Assembly: GCA_910588225.1 (NCBI GenBank)
Contig: CAJUQT010000038.1
Coordinates: 1 to 42,181 of the forward strand
DNA: 42,181 bases
Direction: 5' to 3'
DNA from: an uncultured Acetatifactor sp.
GTDB lineage: Bacteria; Bacillota; Clostridia; Lachnospirales; Lachnospiraceae
Position numbers and translations under genes: made by a program. The notes below the pieces were generated by a model that saw only the letters and a program-made list of their open reading frames with translations, was not told the origin of the DNA and searched no databases. Shown here piece after piece: positions 7,509-15,272 of the stretch (positions are counted from its first letter, which is position 1; each line of letters begins with the position of its first letter).

Positions 7509-8156
7509 ATGTTTCATTTTATGATTGATCTGGAGAACACAAGGAGCAGAGGACTGCAGGGAGCAGAGTACCTGTCTGTGGAAGATTGTGTGACTATATT
7601 TTACAGTCAATCCTGCCTGAAGGTGGAGGGTGGAAAGCTGCAGCAGATTATGGATGCGGGAAGCATTCTGGATATCTGCCGTCTGAAGAATACCGGGAAA
7701 AATGCCCTGGATTTTTATATTACCTCCAAAACGGGAGAGCTGTTCGGGAGTGGATATCAGGGGAGCGTTGCCATAGTAAGCAATGATAAGGGGTACCATG
7801 CAGTACGTGATTACTGGAAGAATTGTGTCACGCCTGCCCGGAAGGTGGTGATTCAGTCCGACATTGAACAGTGCATTCTGGTGTCTGACGAGGACAGTGA
7901 GCGGCGGAAGCTGATTTGTGAGAAACTGCGGGAAGTTAACCTGGAATCCCAATATAAGTGTTACGAGGAGCAGCTGCAGATTCGACATGAGCTGGAGGCC
8001 TGCTTTGCAGATACAGCTTATAAAGATTTACTTGGCCAGATTGTCAACATTGCAATGGCCGGGAAGGGAAAACGCCTGCTGTATCTGGATACAATCAAGC
8101 AGTTTGGAAGGAAAAAGGGACTGGAGATATATACAAGACTTCGACAGGTGGTATAG
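7509..8156 (+). CDS. PIN/NYN-like ribonuclease domain protein
   Basis: A 215-aa protein. The first 110 residues carry a PIN-like acidic set: FMIDLEN (D7, E9), GKNALDFYI (D68), VSNDKGYHAVRDYW (D93, D101). This follows the pattern of clostridial PIN-like proteins annotated as nucleases. The C-terminal 100 residues are helical and unassigned. Start choice: the ATG at 7509 follows GGCGGGAG by about 15 nt; an in-frame TTG at 7485 would overlap the HTH gene. The cleaved RNA is unknown. A toxin-like, tRNA- or mRNA-directed role is possible but not shown. Confidence 0.65.
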   Translation: MFHFMIDLENTRSRGLQGAEYLSVEDCVTIFYSQSCLKVEGGKLQQIMDAGSILDICRLKNTGKNALDFYITSKTGELFGSGYQGSVAIVSNDKGYHAVRDYWKNCVTPARKVVIQSDIEQCILVSDEDSERRKLICEKLREVNLESQYKCYEEQLQIRHELEACFADTAYKDLLGQIVNIAMAGKGKRLLYLDTIKQFGRKKGLEIYTRLRQVV

Positions 8157-8486
8157 GTGAAGGCTCCTGTATTCTTGAACACCTGGCGGTGGTGAGACTT
8201 ATCCCGGGAAAATATCAGGACTAAGATGAAAGAGCTGAAGGGTGATGAAAATAGAAGATAAAACGGAATACCTAACAAATTTGCATAAAGCTCTGTATAT
8301 TTCATATGTTTTTTCCTGAGTTCAGAAATTATAATGAAGATAGGGAAAGCGAGATTCGAAAGACGGTGTCGGCACTAATGATTGGTTCCCGATACCGTCT
8401 TTTGTTTCTGAAAATCAAAGCAGAAGTCTGGAGCAGTAAATCTTTCGTTTTAAACTGATTTCAGTATGGAAAGGAGATACGAAATT
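8157..8486. other. Gap between the PIN gene and the carbohydrate locus
   Basis: The gap contains a strong terminator (8361-8406). Otherwise it holds only a 24-codon open frame (8245-8319) without support. An AAAGGAG ribosome site lies at its 3' end. A promoter for the following operon should be between 8406 and 8470, but none is obvious. Confidence 0.5.
8361..8406 (+). terminator. Strong Rho-independent terminator
   Basis: A 12-bp stem (8361-8372 with 8389-8400, one G-U) has a 16-nt loop and a T-rich tail. It insulates the HTH/PIN pair from the sugar locus downstream. Confidence 0.85.
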
Positions 8487-9182
8487 ATGAAAGCAGCACT
8501 TGTGTACACCAGTACCACCCCAGAGCTGATCGAGCTTGTAAACCGAGAGGTAAGAAAGAATATCGGGGAGGAAGCCGAGATCCTGAGCCTGCAGAATCCC
8601 GGAATATTGGCAGCGGTCAGGGAGGCTGGGTATGTGACGCCCAAAGCGGCGGCAGATCTGATCGCCATGTACATGGAAGCCGCTTTGCAGGGGGCGGATG
8701 CCATATTGAATATCTGTTCCTCCGTAGGCGAAGTGGCAGACTGCATGCAGACCGCCGCGGCATATATCGGAGTACCCATTGTGAGAATCGATGAGGAAAT
8801 GTGTCGGGAGGCGGTGCGCCTGGGAAGTCGGATTGCGGTGCTTGCAACTCTGCCCACTACGCTGGAGCCCACGAAGAATACGGTGCTGCGCGTGGCAAGG
8901 GAAATGGGATGCCATGTGGAGACGGTGGACGGGCTGATCGACGGGGCCTTTGGGTTGGATCAGCAACAGTTCAGGAAGCTTCTGCTGGAGAAGGCGGCCC
9001 AGGTGAAGGAAGCGGCGGATGTGATTCTTCTTGCCCAGGGCACCATGGCCTATGTGGAAGAGGATATCAGCCGCGGGCTGGGAATTCCCACTCTCTCCAG
9101 CCCCAGATTCGGAGCCGTTGAGCTGAAGAAGGCGCTGGAGCGCAAAGGGCTGCGTGGAGGCCAGGACAGAGTAAGCATGTGA
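8487..9182 (+). CDS. Asp/Glu/hydantoin racemase-superfamily protein
   Basis: A 231-aa protein of the fold in which two Cys residues flank the substrate Calpha. The first is visible at C77 (ILNICSSVGE). Where the second Cys normally sits (LGCT-type motif), this protein has VILLAQGTMAY (about 180-189), so the two-base racemisation machinery looks incomplete. It may be an isomerase or decarboxylase-like member. AAAGGAG lies 9-14 nt before the ATG. It starts the left arm of the sugar locus, 45 bp before the GH127 gene and two genes from a sugar-acid kinase, so a sugar-acid or keto-acid substrate seems more likely than an amino acid. That substrate is inferred. Confidence 0.75.
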   Translation: MKAALVYTSTTPELIELVNREVRKNIGEEAEILSLQNPGILAAVREAGYVTPKAAADLIAMYMEAALQGADAILNICSSVGEVADCMQTAAAYIGVPIVRIDEEMCREAVRLGSRIAVLATLPTTLEPTKNTVLRVAREMGCHVETVDGLIDGAFGLDQQQFRKLLLEKAAQVKEAADVILLAQGTMAYVEEDISRGLGIPTLSSPRFGAVELKKALERKGLRGGQDRVSM

Positions 9183-9227
9183 TGACAAAGCAAGGGGGAA
9201 TAGGAAGAAAGAAGAGGGAGGCGGACA

Positions 9228-11213
9228 ATGGTAACGGATACGACAAAATCAGGCAATGCGAAGCTTTGGGGACTTCCCTATGCGGACGTGGAATGGATGG
9301 GGGGATTTTATAAGGAGCGATTTGACACCTGTGCGGATTCTACGGTACCCCATCTGCAGAGGATGTTTGAGAGCAAAGACATCAGTCATGTGCTGGAGAA
9401 TTTTAAGATAGCCGCAGGGGAAGCCGAGGGGGAATTTGACGGTACGGTTTTCGGCGACGGAGATTTTTACAAATGGATGGAAGCAGCGGTTTATACCGCC
9501 GTGCGCACGGATAACAAAGCGCTTTTGGACCGCCTGGAGGAATATATCGCCCTGATTGGGAGGGCGCAGCAGGCGGACGGCTATATCTCCACCAAACAGA
9601 TCATCGGAGAGAGAAGCGGAAAGGCGGCGCGTCTGGGGGATATCAACGATTTTGAGGTATATAATTTTGGACATCTTTTTACTTCAGCTTGCCTGTATTA
9701 CAGACTCACGGGTCGGAACAGCCTTTTGCGGATTGCCAGGGGAGCTGCGGACTATCTGGAGAATCTGTACGTGGAGGCGGAGAAAAACGGGGAAGTGCAG
9801 ACCGCCGTATGTCCTTCCCACTACATGGGGCTGGCGGAGATGTATCGTACCACAGGGGAGAGAAAGTATCTGGAGCTTCTGAAGAAGTCTATAATGCTCA
9901 GGGATTCCGTGAAGGAGGGCATGGACGATAACCAGGACAGCATCCCTTTAAGGAAGCATGAAAAGATCATGGGCCATGCGGTAAGAGCAAACTATCTCTA
10001 TGCCGGTGTGGCAGATCTGTGTCTGGAGGAGGCGGATCCGGAGCTTGAGGAGGTGCTTCATAAGGTATGGAAGAGTCTGGTGACGCAGAAACTTTATATC
10101 ACGGGGGGCTGCGGCGCATTGTATAACGGCGCCTCCCCCTACGGATATTTTTTCAAACATCAGCTGGTACACCAGGCCTACGGATACGAATATCAGCTTC
10201 CCAATGTGACGGCCTATAACGAAACCTGCGCTTCTGTGGGCGGTGTGTACTGGGCCTGGAGAATGCTCTGTCTGGAAAAAAAGCCGGAGTATGCGGATGT
10301 GTTGGAACGCATGGTACTCAATGTGAATATGGCGGGCATCAGCATGGATGGAAAGAAGTTTTTCTATGAAAATATGCTGCGGAGAGCCCATGAGCTGCCT
10401 TATGAACTGATATGGGGACAGGAGAGGGCGGAATACATTCTGAGTTATTGCTGTCCTCCCAATCTGGCAAGACTTCTCTCCCAGCTGAGCGAGTATTCCT
10501 ACGCTGTGGATCAAGAAGGAATATATGCCGTGTTATATGGGGCCAGCAGGGCAAAAGCCGTATTTTCCGGAAAGCCCGTGACCATTGTACAGGAGACGGC
10601 TTATCCATATGACGGAAAGATCCGTTTTACCTTTGAGACGGAGGAAGGCGGGGAGGGATTTAACCTTCATATGAGAATCCCGGCCTGGGTGAGAAAGGGG
10701 AGGATCACGGTGAAGAAACGGGACGGTGCGGCCCACGTACAGAACCTGAGCCGGGCACAGGCGGGAACCTGGCAGACTGTCCGCATTCGGCATCCGGGAG
10801 AGACGGATGTGCTGCTGGACTTTTGTATGGAAGCAAGACTGACCTGCGCCCACCCCATGGTAGAGGAGGATGTGAATCAGGTGGCCGTGGAGCGGGGGCC
10901 CCTTGTGTACTGTGTGGAAGGGATGGATGCAGACGTCGAAACGCTGGATCAGCTGTTGCTTCCCTCGGATATTCGGCTGGAACCGGAGGAATTTGTCGTC
11001 GATGGCAGGAAAGTGCTCTCTCTGAAGGGAGAATTTCTCAGGCGGAGAAGACTGCCCGGGGAGGAAACGGATTCGGATGTGCTGTACAGGGATTATGTAA
11101 ACAGCGGATTCGAGAAAGTGCAGGTGCGGCTGATTCCCTATTTTGCCTGGGATAACAGGGGATTGGACGAAATGAGGGTCTGGATTCCTGTGACGGATGT
11201 GGGAAGCGTGTGA
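9228..11213 (+). CDS. GH127-type glycoside hydrolase (DUF1680; beta-L-arabinofuranosidase family)
   Basis: A 661-aa cytoplasmic enzyme: (alpha/alpha)6 barrel (about 60-430) plus beta-sandwich C-terminus. GH127 enzymes release terminal beta-L-arabinofuranose using a zinc-bound Cys nucleophile. The zinc/catalytic set is present: E332 and C334 in YNETCAS, C408/C409 in YCCPPNLAR. The residue aligned by hand with the general acid (E322 of Bifidobacterium HypBA1, in an EAFG motif) is Gln here (Q316, HQAYGYEYQLPN). Mechanism or specificity may therefore differ from characterised members. GGGAGG precedes the ATG. It lies in one operon with the genes around it. Confidence 0.88.
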   Translation: MVTDTTKSGNAKLWGLPYADVEWMGGFYKERFDTCADSTVPHLQRMFESKDISHVLENFKIAAGEAEGEFDGTVFGDGDFYKWMEAAVYTAVRTDNKALLDRLEEYIALIGRAQQADGYISTKQIIGERSGKAARLGDINDFEVYNFGHLFTSACLYYRLTGRNSLLRIARGAADYLENLYVEAEKNGEVQTAVCPSHYMGLAEMYRTTGERKYLELLKKSIMLRDSVKEGMDDNQDSIPLRKHEKIMGHAVRANYLYAGVADLCLEEADPELEEVLHKVWKSLVTQKLYITGGCGALYNGASPYGYFFKHQLVHQAYGYEYQLPNVTAYNETCASVGGVYWAWRMLCLEKKPEYADVLERMVLNVNMAGISMDGKKFFYENMLRRAHELPYELIWGQERAEYILSYCCPPNLARLLSQLSEYSYAVDQEGIYAVLYGASRAKAVFSGKPVTIVQETAYPYDGKIRFTFETEEGGEGFNLHMRIPAWVRKGRITVKKRDGAAHVQNLSRAQAGTWQTVRIRHPGETDVLLDFCMEARLTCAHPMVEEDVNQVAVERGPLVYCVEGMDADVETLDQLLLPSDIRLEPEEFVVDGRKVLSLKGEFLRRRRLPGEETDSDVLYRDYVNSGFEKVQVRLIPYFAWDNRGLDEMRVWIPVTDVGSV

Positions 11214-11271
11214 AAGATCAGTGTAAAATCTGAAAAATGAATGGCACAAAAAGTGCGGAAACGAGGAGAGA

Positions 11272-12798
11272 GTGGAGCAATACAATGAACTTCCGCTGTC
11301 GGTGCTGGAGAAGTATCCGGCGGCGGACGCGGAAGACATACATAAAAAATTTCTGGAGGAATATCAAGATTTCCGGTCAAAGATTGTGGTGCTGGACGAC
11401 GACCCCACGGGCGTTCAGACGGTCCACGGCGTCCATGTCTATACCGACTGGAGTGAGGAAAGCCTGAGGCAGGGACTGGAAGAGGAAAACAGAATGTTTT
11501 TCATTCTGACCAATTCCAGAAGTTTTACCGCCGGAAAGACGGAGGAAGCGCATAAAAGTCTGGCTCGCTGCCTTGTGAAAGCGGCCGGGGAGGCGGGAAA
11601 AGACTTCCTGTTGGTTTCCAGGGGAGATTCTACTTTGCGGGGACATTATCCCCTGGAGCTGGAGGCTTTGAGGAATGTGCTGGAGGAAGAGACCGGAAAA
11701 GAAATCCATGGGCAGATTCTCTGCCCTTTTTTCCGGGAGGGTGGAAGATTTACTCTGGATGGTGTGCATTATGTGAGAGAAGGGGAGAGCCTGGTTCCCG
11801 CAGGCCGGACGGAATTTGCCGGGGATAAGACTTTTGGCTATTCATCCTCCCATCTGGCTGCCTATGCAGAGGAGAAAAGCGGGGGAAAGTACCGGAAGGA
11901 GGATGCCGTCCTGATTTCTCTTGCGCTGCTGCGCGCCGGAGAATATGACAGAATCACCGAATTGCTTATGGGGACGGAAGGGTTTCGTCCGGTGGTGGTG
12001 GATGCCATTGCGGAGAGCGATGTGGAGATATTTGCTACCTGTCTTTTGAGAGCCATGAAGTCCGGAAAGCGTTTCCTGATCCGCTGTGCCGCCGCGGTGC
12101 CAAAGGTGCTGGGAAATGTGAGCAGTATTCTGCTGTTGACAGCGAAAGAGCTGTTGGGATATGATGCCGAGTCCGCCGATGTCGGAAACCAGCAGATGGA
12201 TGAGCCGATTTTTGACCGGGGAGAGGAGACAGAGCATAATTCTCATTATGGCGGCATTGTGTTGGTGGGATCCCATGTGAAGAAAAGCACCAGGCAGCTG
12301 GAAAACCTGAAAAGGGCGGGAGAGGAAGGCAGAATCAGCGCGGGGCTGGAATTTCTGGAATTTCAAGTGACCGCCTGCTTTGAGGAGGGCGGCCTGGAAG
12401 CGGAGACCAGACGTATGACTGCGGAAGCCGAAAAAGCCATGGCCAGAGGGAAAACGGCAGTAGTGTATACCAGTAGGACGCTGCTTGCGCCGGAGGGAAT
12501 GTCGAAGGAAGAACTTTTGCGTCTGTCTGTAAATATCTCTGACGCAGTGACAGCAGTGATTACAGGACTTCATCGAAAACCCAGATTTCTGATTGCGAAG
12601 GGGGGAATTACCTCCAGCGACGTGGGGATAAAGGCACTGAAGGTGAAAAAGGCATTGGTATTGGGGCAGGTACAGCCCGGTATTCCGGTGTGGAGAACCG
12701 GACCTGAGAGTAAGTTTCCAGGACTGTCTTATATCATTTTTCCCGGGAATGTTGGGGACGAGGATACACTGAAGAAAATTGTGGAAATGCTGGCATAG
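11272..12798 (+). CDS. Four-carbon acid sugar kinase family protein (OtnK/DUF1537)
   Basis: A 508-aa kinase with GTG start preceded by GAGGAG. The two-domain DUF1537 fold is recognisable: VVLDDDPTGVQTVHG (42-47 DDDPTG, substrate-side), SRGDSTLRGHYPLE, and C-terminal LIAKGGITSSDVG plus a PGNVGDEDTL segment of the nucleotide-binding domain. Characterised members phosphorylate D-threonate, L-threonate or D-erythronate; others act on related aldonates. At about 508 aa it is longer than the typical 420-470. The usual partners (PdxA2, OtnC/OtnI) are absent; the flanking genes are GH127 and BKACE, so the substrate may be an acidic product of the imported glycan. Confidence 0.88.
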   Translation: MEQYNELPLSVLEKYPAADAEDIHKKFLEEYQDFRSKIVVLDDDPTGVQTVHGVHVYTDWSEESLRQGLEEENRMFFILTNSRSFTAGKTEEAHKSLARCLVKAAGEAGKDFLLVSRGDSTLRGHYPLELEALRNVLEEETGKEIHGQILCPFFREGGRFTLDGVHYVREGESLVPAGRTEFAGDKTFGYSSSHLAAYAEEKSGGKYRKEDAVLISLALLRAGEYDRITELLMGTEGFRPVVVDAIAESDVEIFATCLLRAMKSGKRFLIRCAAAVPKVLGNVSSILLLTAKELLGYDAESADVGNQQMDEPIFDRGEETEHNSHYGGIVLVGSHVKKSTRQLENLKRAGEEGRISAGLEFLEFQVTACFEEGGLEAETRRMTAEAEKAMARGKTAVVYTSRTLLAPEGMSKEELLRLSVNISDAVTAVITGLHRKPRFLIAKGGITSSDVGIKALKVKKALVLGQVQPGIPVWRTGPESKFPGLSYIIFPGNVGDEDTLKKIVEMLA

Positions 12799-12842
12799 TA
12801 AACAGGCGGCAGGCAGAAGCGGTATAAGGAAGAGAGGCAGAT

Positions 12843-13652
12843 ATGAGAAAAGTAATTATATCTCTGGCGCCGGTGGAGGCCGGGAAGCCAGTGGACAAAG
12901 AAGCTCTGGTAGAAGATGTGGTAAAGTCAGCCGAAGCAGGCGCAGCCATGTGTCATCTGCATTGCAGGCGTCCTGACGGGGCGTTGACACCGGATACCAC
13001 GGAGTTGGAGGATACCTTTGAGCGAATTGCCCGAAGAACCGATCTGGTGATCCAGGCTTCCACCGGAGGTGTGTCGGATATGAATATTGAGCAGCGCTGC
13101 AGACCTCTGGATTACTGGAGGGTGGAGAGTGCTTCCTTAAACGGCGGCACAACCAATCTGGGGGAGGCAGTCTATATCAACAGTTTCGAAGATATCCGTT
13201 ATTGTGCCAGAGCTGTGTATGAAAGAGGGATTATCCCGGAGATCGAGGTCTTTGATATCGGCATGATCTACAATATCCGTATAACGAAAGAACAGGCGCC
13301 TTACAGAGATCCTGTTCTCTATAATCTGGTATTCGGGCATAAAGGAGGCATGCAGCCCAATATGGAATGTCTGACCGCCTTTCGGGCGGCGGTGCCTGCC
13401 GACGCAAAGTGGGGCGTCACCCATTATGGAAGAGATAACTGGGAATTCCTTGCCGCAGCCATTGCCATGGGGGCTTCGGTGGTTCGCATCGGCTTTGAGG
13501 ACAGCAGGTATCTGGCTCCGGACAGAGAAGCCGCACATAATTATGAGGAAGTAGAGAAGCTGGCTTTTCTGATTCGGGCCATGGACCTGGAGGTGGCGAC
13601 GCCGGAGGAGGCAAGGAAGATAATGCATACGCTTCCCAGGAAGAAGGCGTAA
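12843..13652 (+). CDS. BKACE (3-keto-5-aminohexanoate cleavage family, DUF849) enzyme
   Basis: A 269-aa TIM-barrel protein. BKACE enzymes split a beta-keto acid with acetyl-CoA into acetoacetate and a CoA ester, using a zinc ion. The metal ligands appear as H38 and H40 (CHLHCRRPDG) and E219 in VRIGFEDSRY; THYGRDNWEF and GGTTNLGE mark the substrate pocket. It follows the sugar-acid kinase by 44 bp with an AAGAGAGGCAG ribosome site. Lysine-fermentation partners (kdd, kamA) are absent, so the classical substrate is unlikely. A keto acid derived from a sugar acid is the contextual guess. Confidence 0.88.
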   Translation: MRKVIISLAPVEAGKPVDKEALVEDVVKSAEAGAAMCHLHCRRPDGALTPDTTELEDTFERIARRTDLVIQASTGGVSDMNIEQRCRPLDYWRVESASLNGGTTNLGEAVYINSFEDIRYCARAVYERGIIPEIEVFDIGMIYNIRITKEQAPYRDPVLYNLVFGHKGGMQPNMECLTAFRAAVPADAKWGVTHYGRDNWEFLAAAIAMGASVVRIGFEDSRYLAPDREAAHNYEEVEKLAFLIRAMDLEVATPEEARKIMHTLPRKKA

Positions 13653-13674
13653 ATCAAAGTCAGAGCTTGATAAT

Positions 13675-13701
13675 TTCGTTCCTGAAAATTCAGGAACCGA
13701 A
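13675..13701 (+). other. Intercistronic hairpin between BKACE and esterase genes
   Basis: TTCGTTCCTGAA and TTCAGGAACCGAA pair over 12 bp with one bulge and a 2-nt spacer. There is no T tract after it, so it looks more like an RNA processing or stability element than a terminator. Confidence 0.45.
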
Positions 13702-13746
13702 TTTCAGTCTCTGAATTTATGACAGCAAATAAGAAAGGCAGAAATT

Positions 13747-15180
13747 ATGCATGGAATAAGTTTGATATCGGCTCCGGAGGACTGGGAGATTTTACAACAG
13801 GAAAACGGAAGCGCCGAAGTGAAGTTGAAAGGGACTTACCGGGTGCACCCGGCGGCCGTGAATGTGGGGGTGGCTCAGGCCGTACCTTTGGTAAGAGTGA
13901 TGCGGGAGAGCGACAATATGACTGTAATCCCCTGGACCGTGGCTGACAAGATACAGGAGGGAGAAAACTTTACCGGCAGCTTTGAGACCGGGCTCAAGAT
14001 TCCGGCAGGGGGCCTTTACAGGATAGAGACCAGCCTTGAGACCAGGAGCACCGTTCCCAATCTCACCTGGCTTTACCGTGGGGACTGTGTGCTGCATCTG
14101 GGAGTGGGAGATCTCTTTATTATAGCGGGACAGTCCAATTCTGCCGGATATGGCAGGGATTTCTGTGAGGATTCTCCACATATGTGTGTGCATTTGTTCC
14201 GAAACAGGGGCAAATGGGATCTTGCAAGCCATCCCATGAATGAGAGTACCTTTGGCGGATCTCTGCCCAATGAGGAAATGGGAACACCAGGCGTATCTCC
14301 ATATCTGACCTTTGGCAGAACCTATTATGAGCTTACAGGAATGCCTGTGGGGCTGGTCCAGACTTCTATGGGAGGTTCTCCCATGAGCCGCTGGATGCCG
14401 GAGAAGGGTGATCTGTACCGAAATATGTTAGACCGAATACAGCTGACAGGGGGAAAATATGCCGGAGTTCTCTGGTACCAGGGATGTTCTGATACAGAGC
14501 CTGAGCCGGCGGCGAAGTATCTGGACCATTTCAGAGCGTATGCGGAATCACTCCGCCGGGAGCTGGGCTATGAGATTCCCATATTTACCATGCAGCTGAA
14601 CCGACAGATTAACGGAATCAATGACGAATGCTGGGGAATGGTTCGGGATGCCCAGCGGCGGGCAGCTTTGGAGATTCCAAATGTTTATGTGCTCTCTACC
14701 ACGAATTTGGGGCTGTGCGATGGTATTCACAACAATGCGCCATCCAGTGTGGCCCTGGGGAAAAAGCTGGCGAAACAGTGTGTCCATGTACTGGCGGGAG
14801 GAGAGGAATATGAGTCTCCTTCGCTGAGTACAGTACAGAGAGTGACAGAGGAAGAAAAGGAGGAGCTGAAGCTGGCAGGAATTTGGCTGAAGCTTGGCTT
14901 TGACCATGTGAAAAACTGCCTGCAGATTGCCTCCGGGCTTGGGAGGGACAGCGGATTTACTCTGGAGGACAGCAGGGGAGAGGTGGAGATTATAAGCATT
15001 CGGGCTAATAGAGAAGACCGGAATTATGCTTACCTGGAGATTGCCAGAGAAGTCGGCAGAGAAGCGTTTCTGTCCTTTGCATGGCAGGCTGATCCGGTGA
15101 AAATACCTGTAATCGATGAAGTAACATTCCTTCCGCCGCTATCTTTTTACAGGTATCCGGTTTTGAGGGAAGAGCATTAG
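13747..15180 (+). CDS. Sialate O-acetylesterase-like (SASA) SGNH carbohydrate esterase
   Basis: A 477-aa cytoplasmic esterase. An N-terminal beta-rich region (1-115) precedes the SASA/SGNH domain, with nucleophile S130 in LFIIAGQSNSAGYG, oxyanion elements in VQTSMGGSPMSRW, LWYQGCSDTEP, and the Asp/His pair D325/H328 in CDGIHNN. Such enzymes remove O-acetyl groups from sugars. No neuraminidase is encoded here, so the ester is more likely on a plant-type glycan than on sialic acid. AAAGG precedes the ATG. It lies between BKACE and the fucosidase, consistent with deacetylation before exo-glycosidases act. Confidence 0.85.
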   Translation: MHGISLISAPEDWEILQQENGSAEVKLKGTYRVHPAAVNVGVAQAVPLVRVMRESDNMTVIPWTVADKIQEGENFTGSFETGLKIPAGGLYRIETSLETRSTVPNLTWLYRGDCVLHLGVGDLFIIAGQSNSAGYGRDFCEDSPHMCVHLFRNRGKWDLASHPMNESTFGGSLPNEEMGTPGVSPYLTFGRTYYELTGMPVGLVQTSMGGSPMSRWMPEKGDLYRNMLDRIQLTGGKYAGVLWYQGCSDTEPEPAAKYLDHFRAYAESLRRELGYEIPIFTMQLNRQINGINDECWGMVRDAQRRAALEIPNVYVLSTTNLGLCDGIHNNAPSSVALGKKLAKQCVHVLAGGEEYESPSLSTVQRVTEEEKEELKLAGIWLKLGFDHVKNCLQIASGLGRDSGFTLEDSRGEVEIISIRANREDRNYAYLEIAREVGREAFLSFAWQADPVKIPVIDEVTFLPPLSFYRYPVLREEH

Positions 15181-15272
15181 ATTTAGATAAACTGAGCAGC
15201 TCCGAATGAAGTTATATGCGGCTGTATAAACCCCACGCTCTATGACGGCGGAGGAGAAAAAGGAGAGAAGAT

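Noticed and set aside
8245..8319. 24-codon open frame after the PIN gene
   Set aside because: Poor ribosome site, no recognisable similarity, and length well within chance for AT-rich intergenic DNA.
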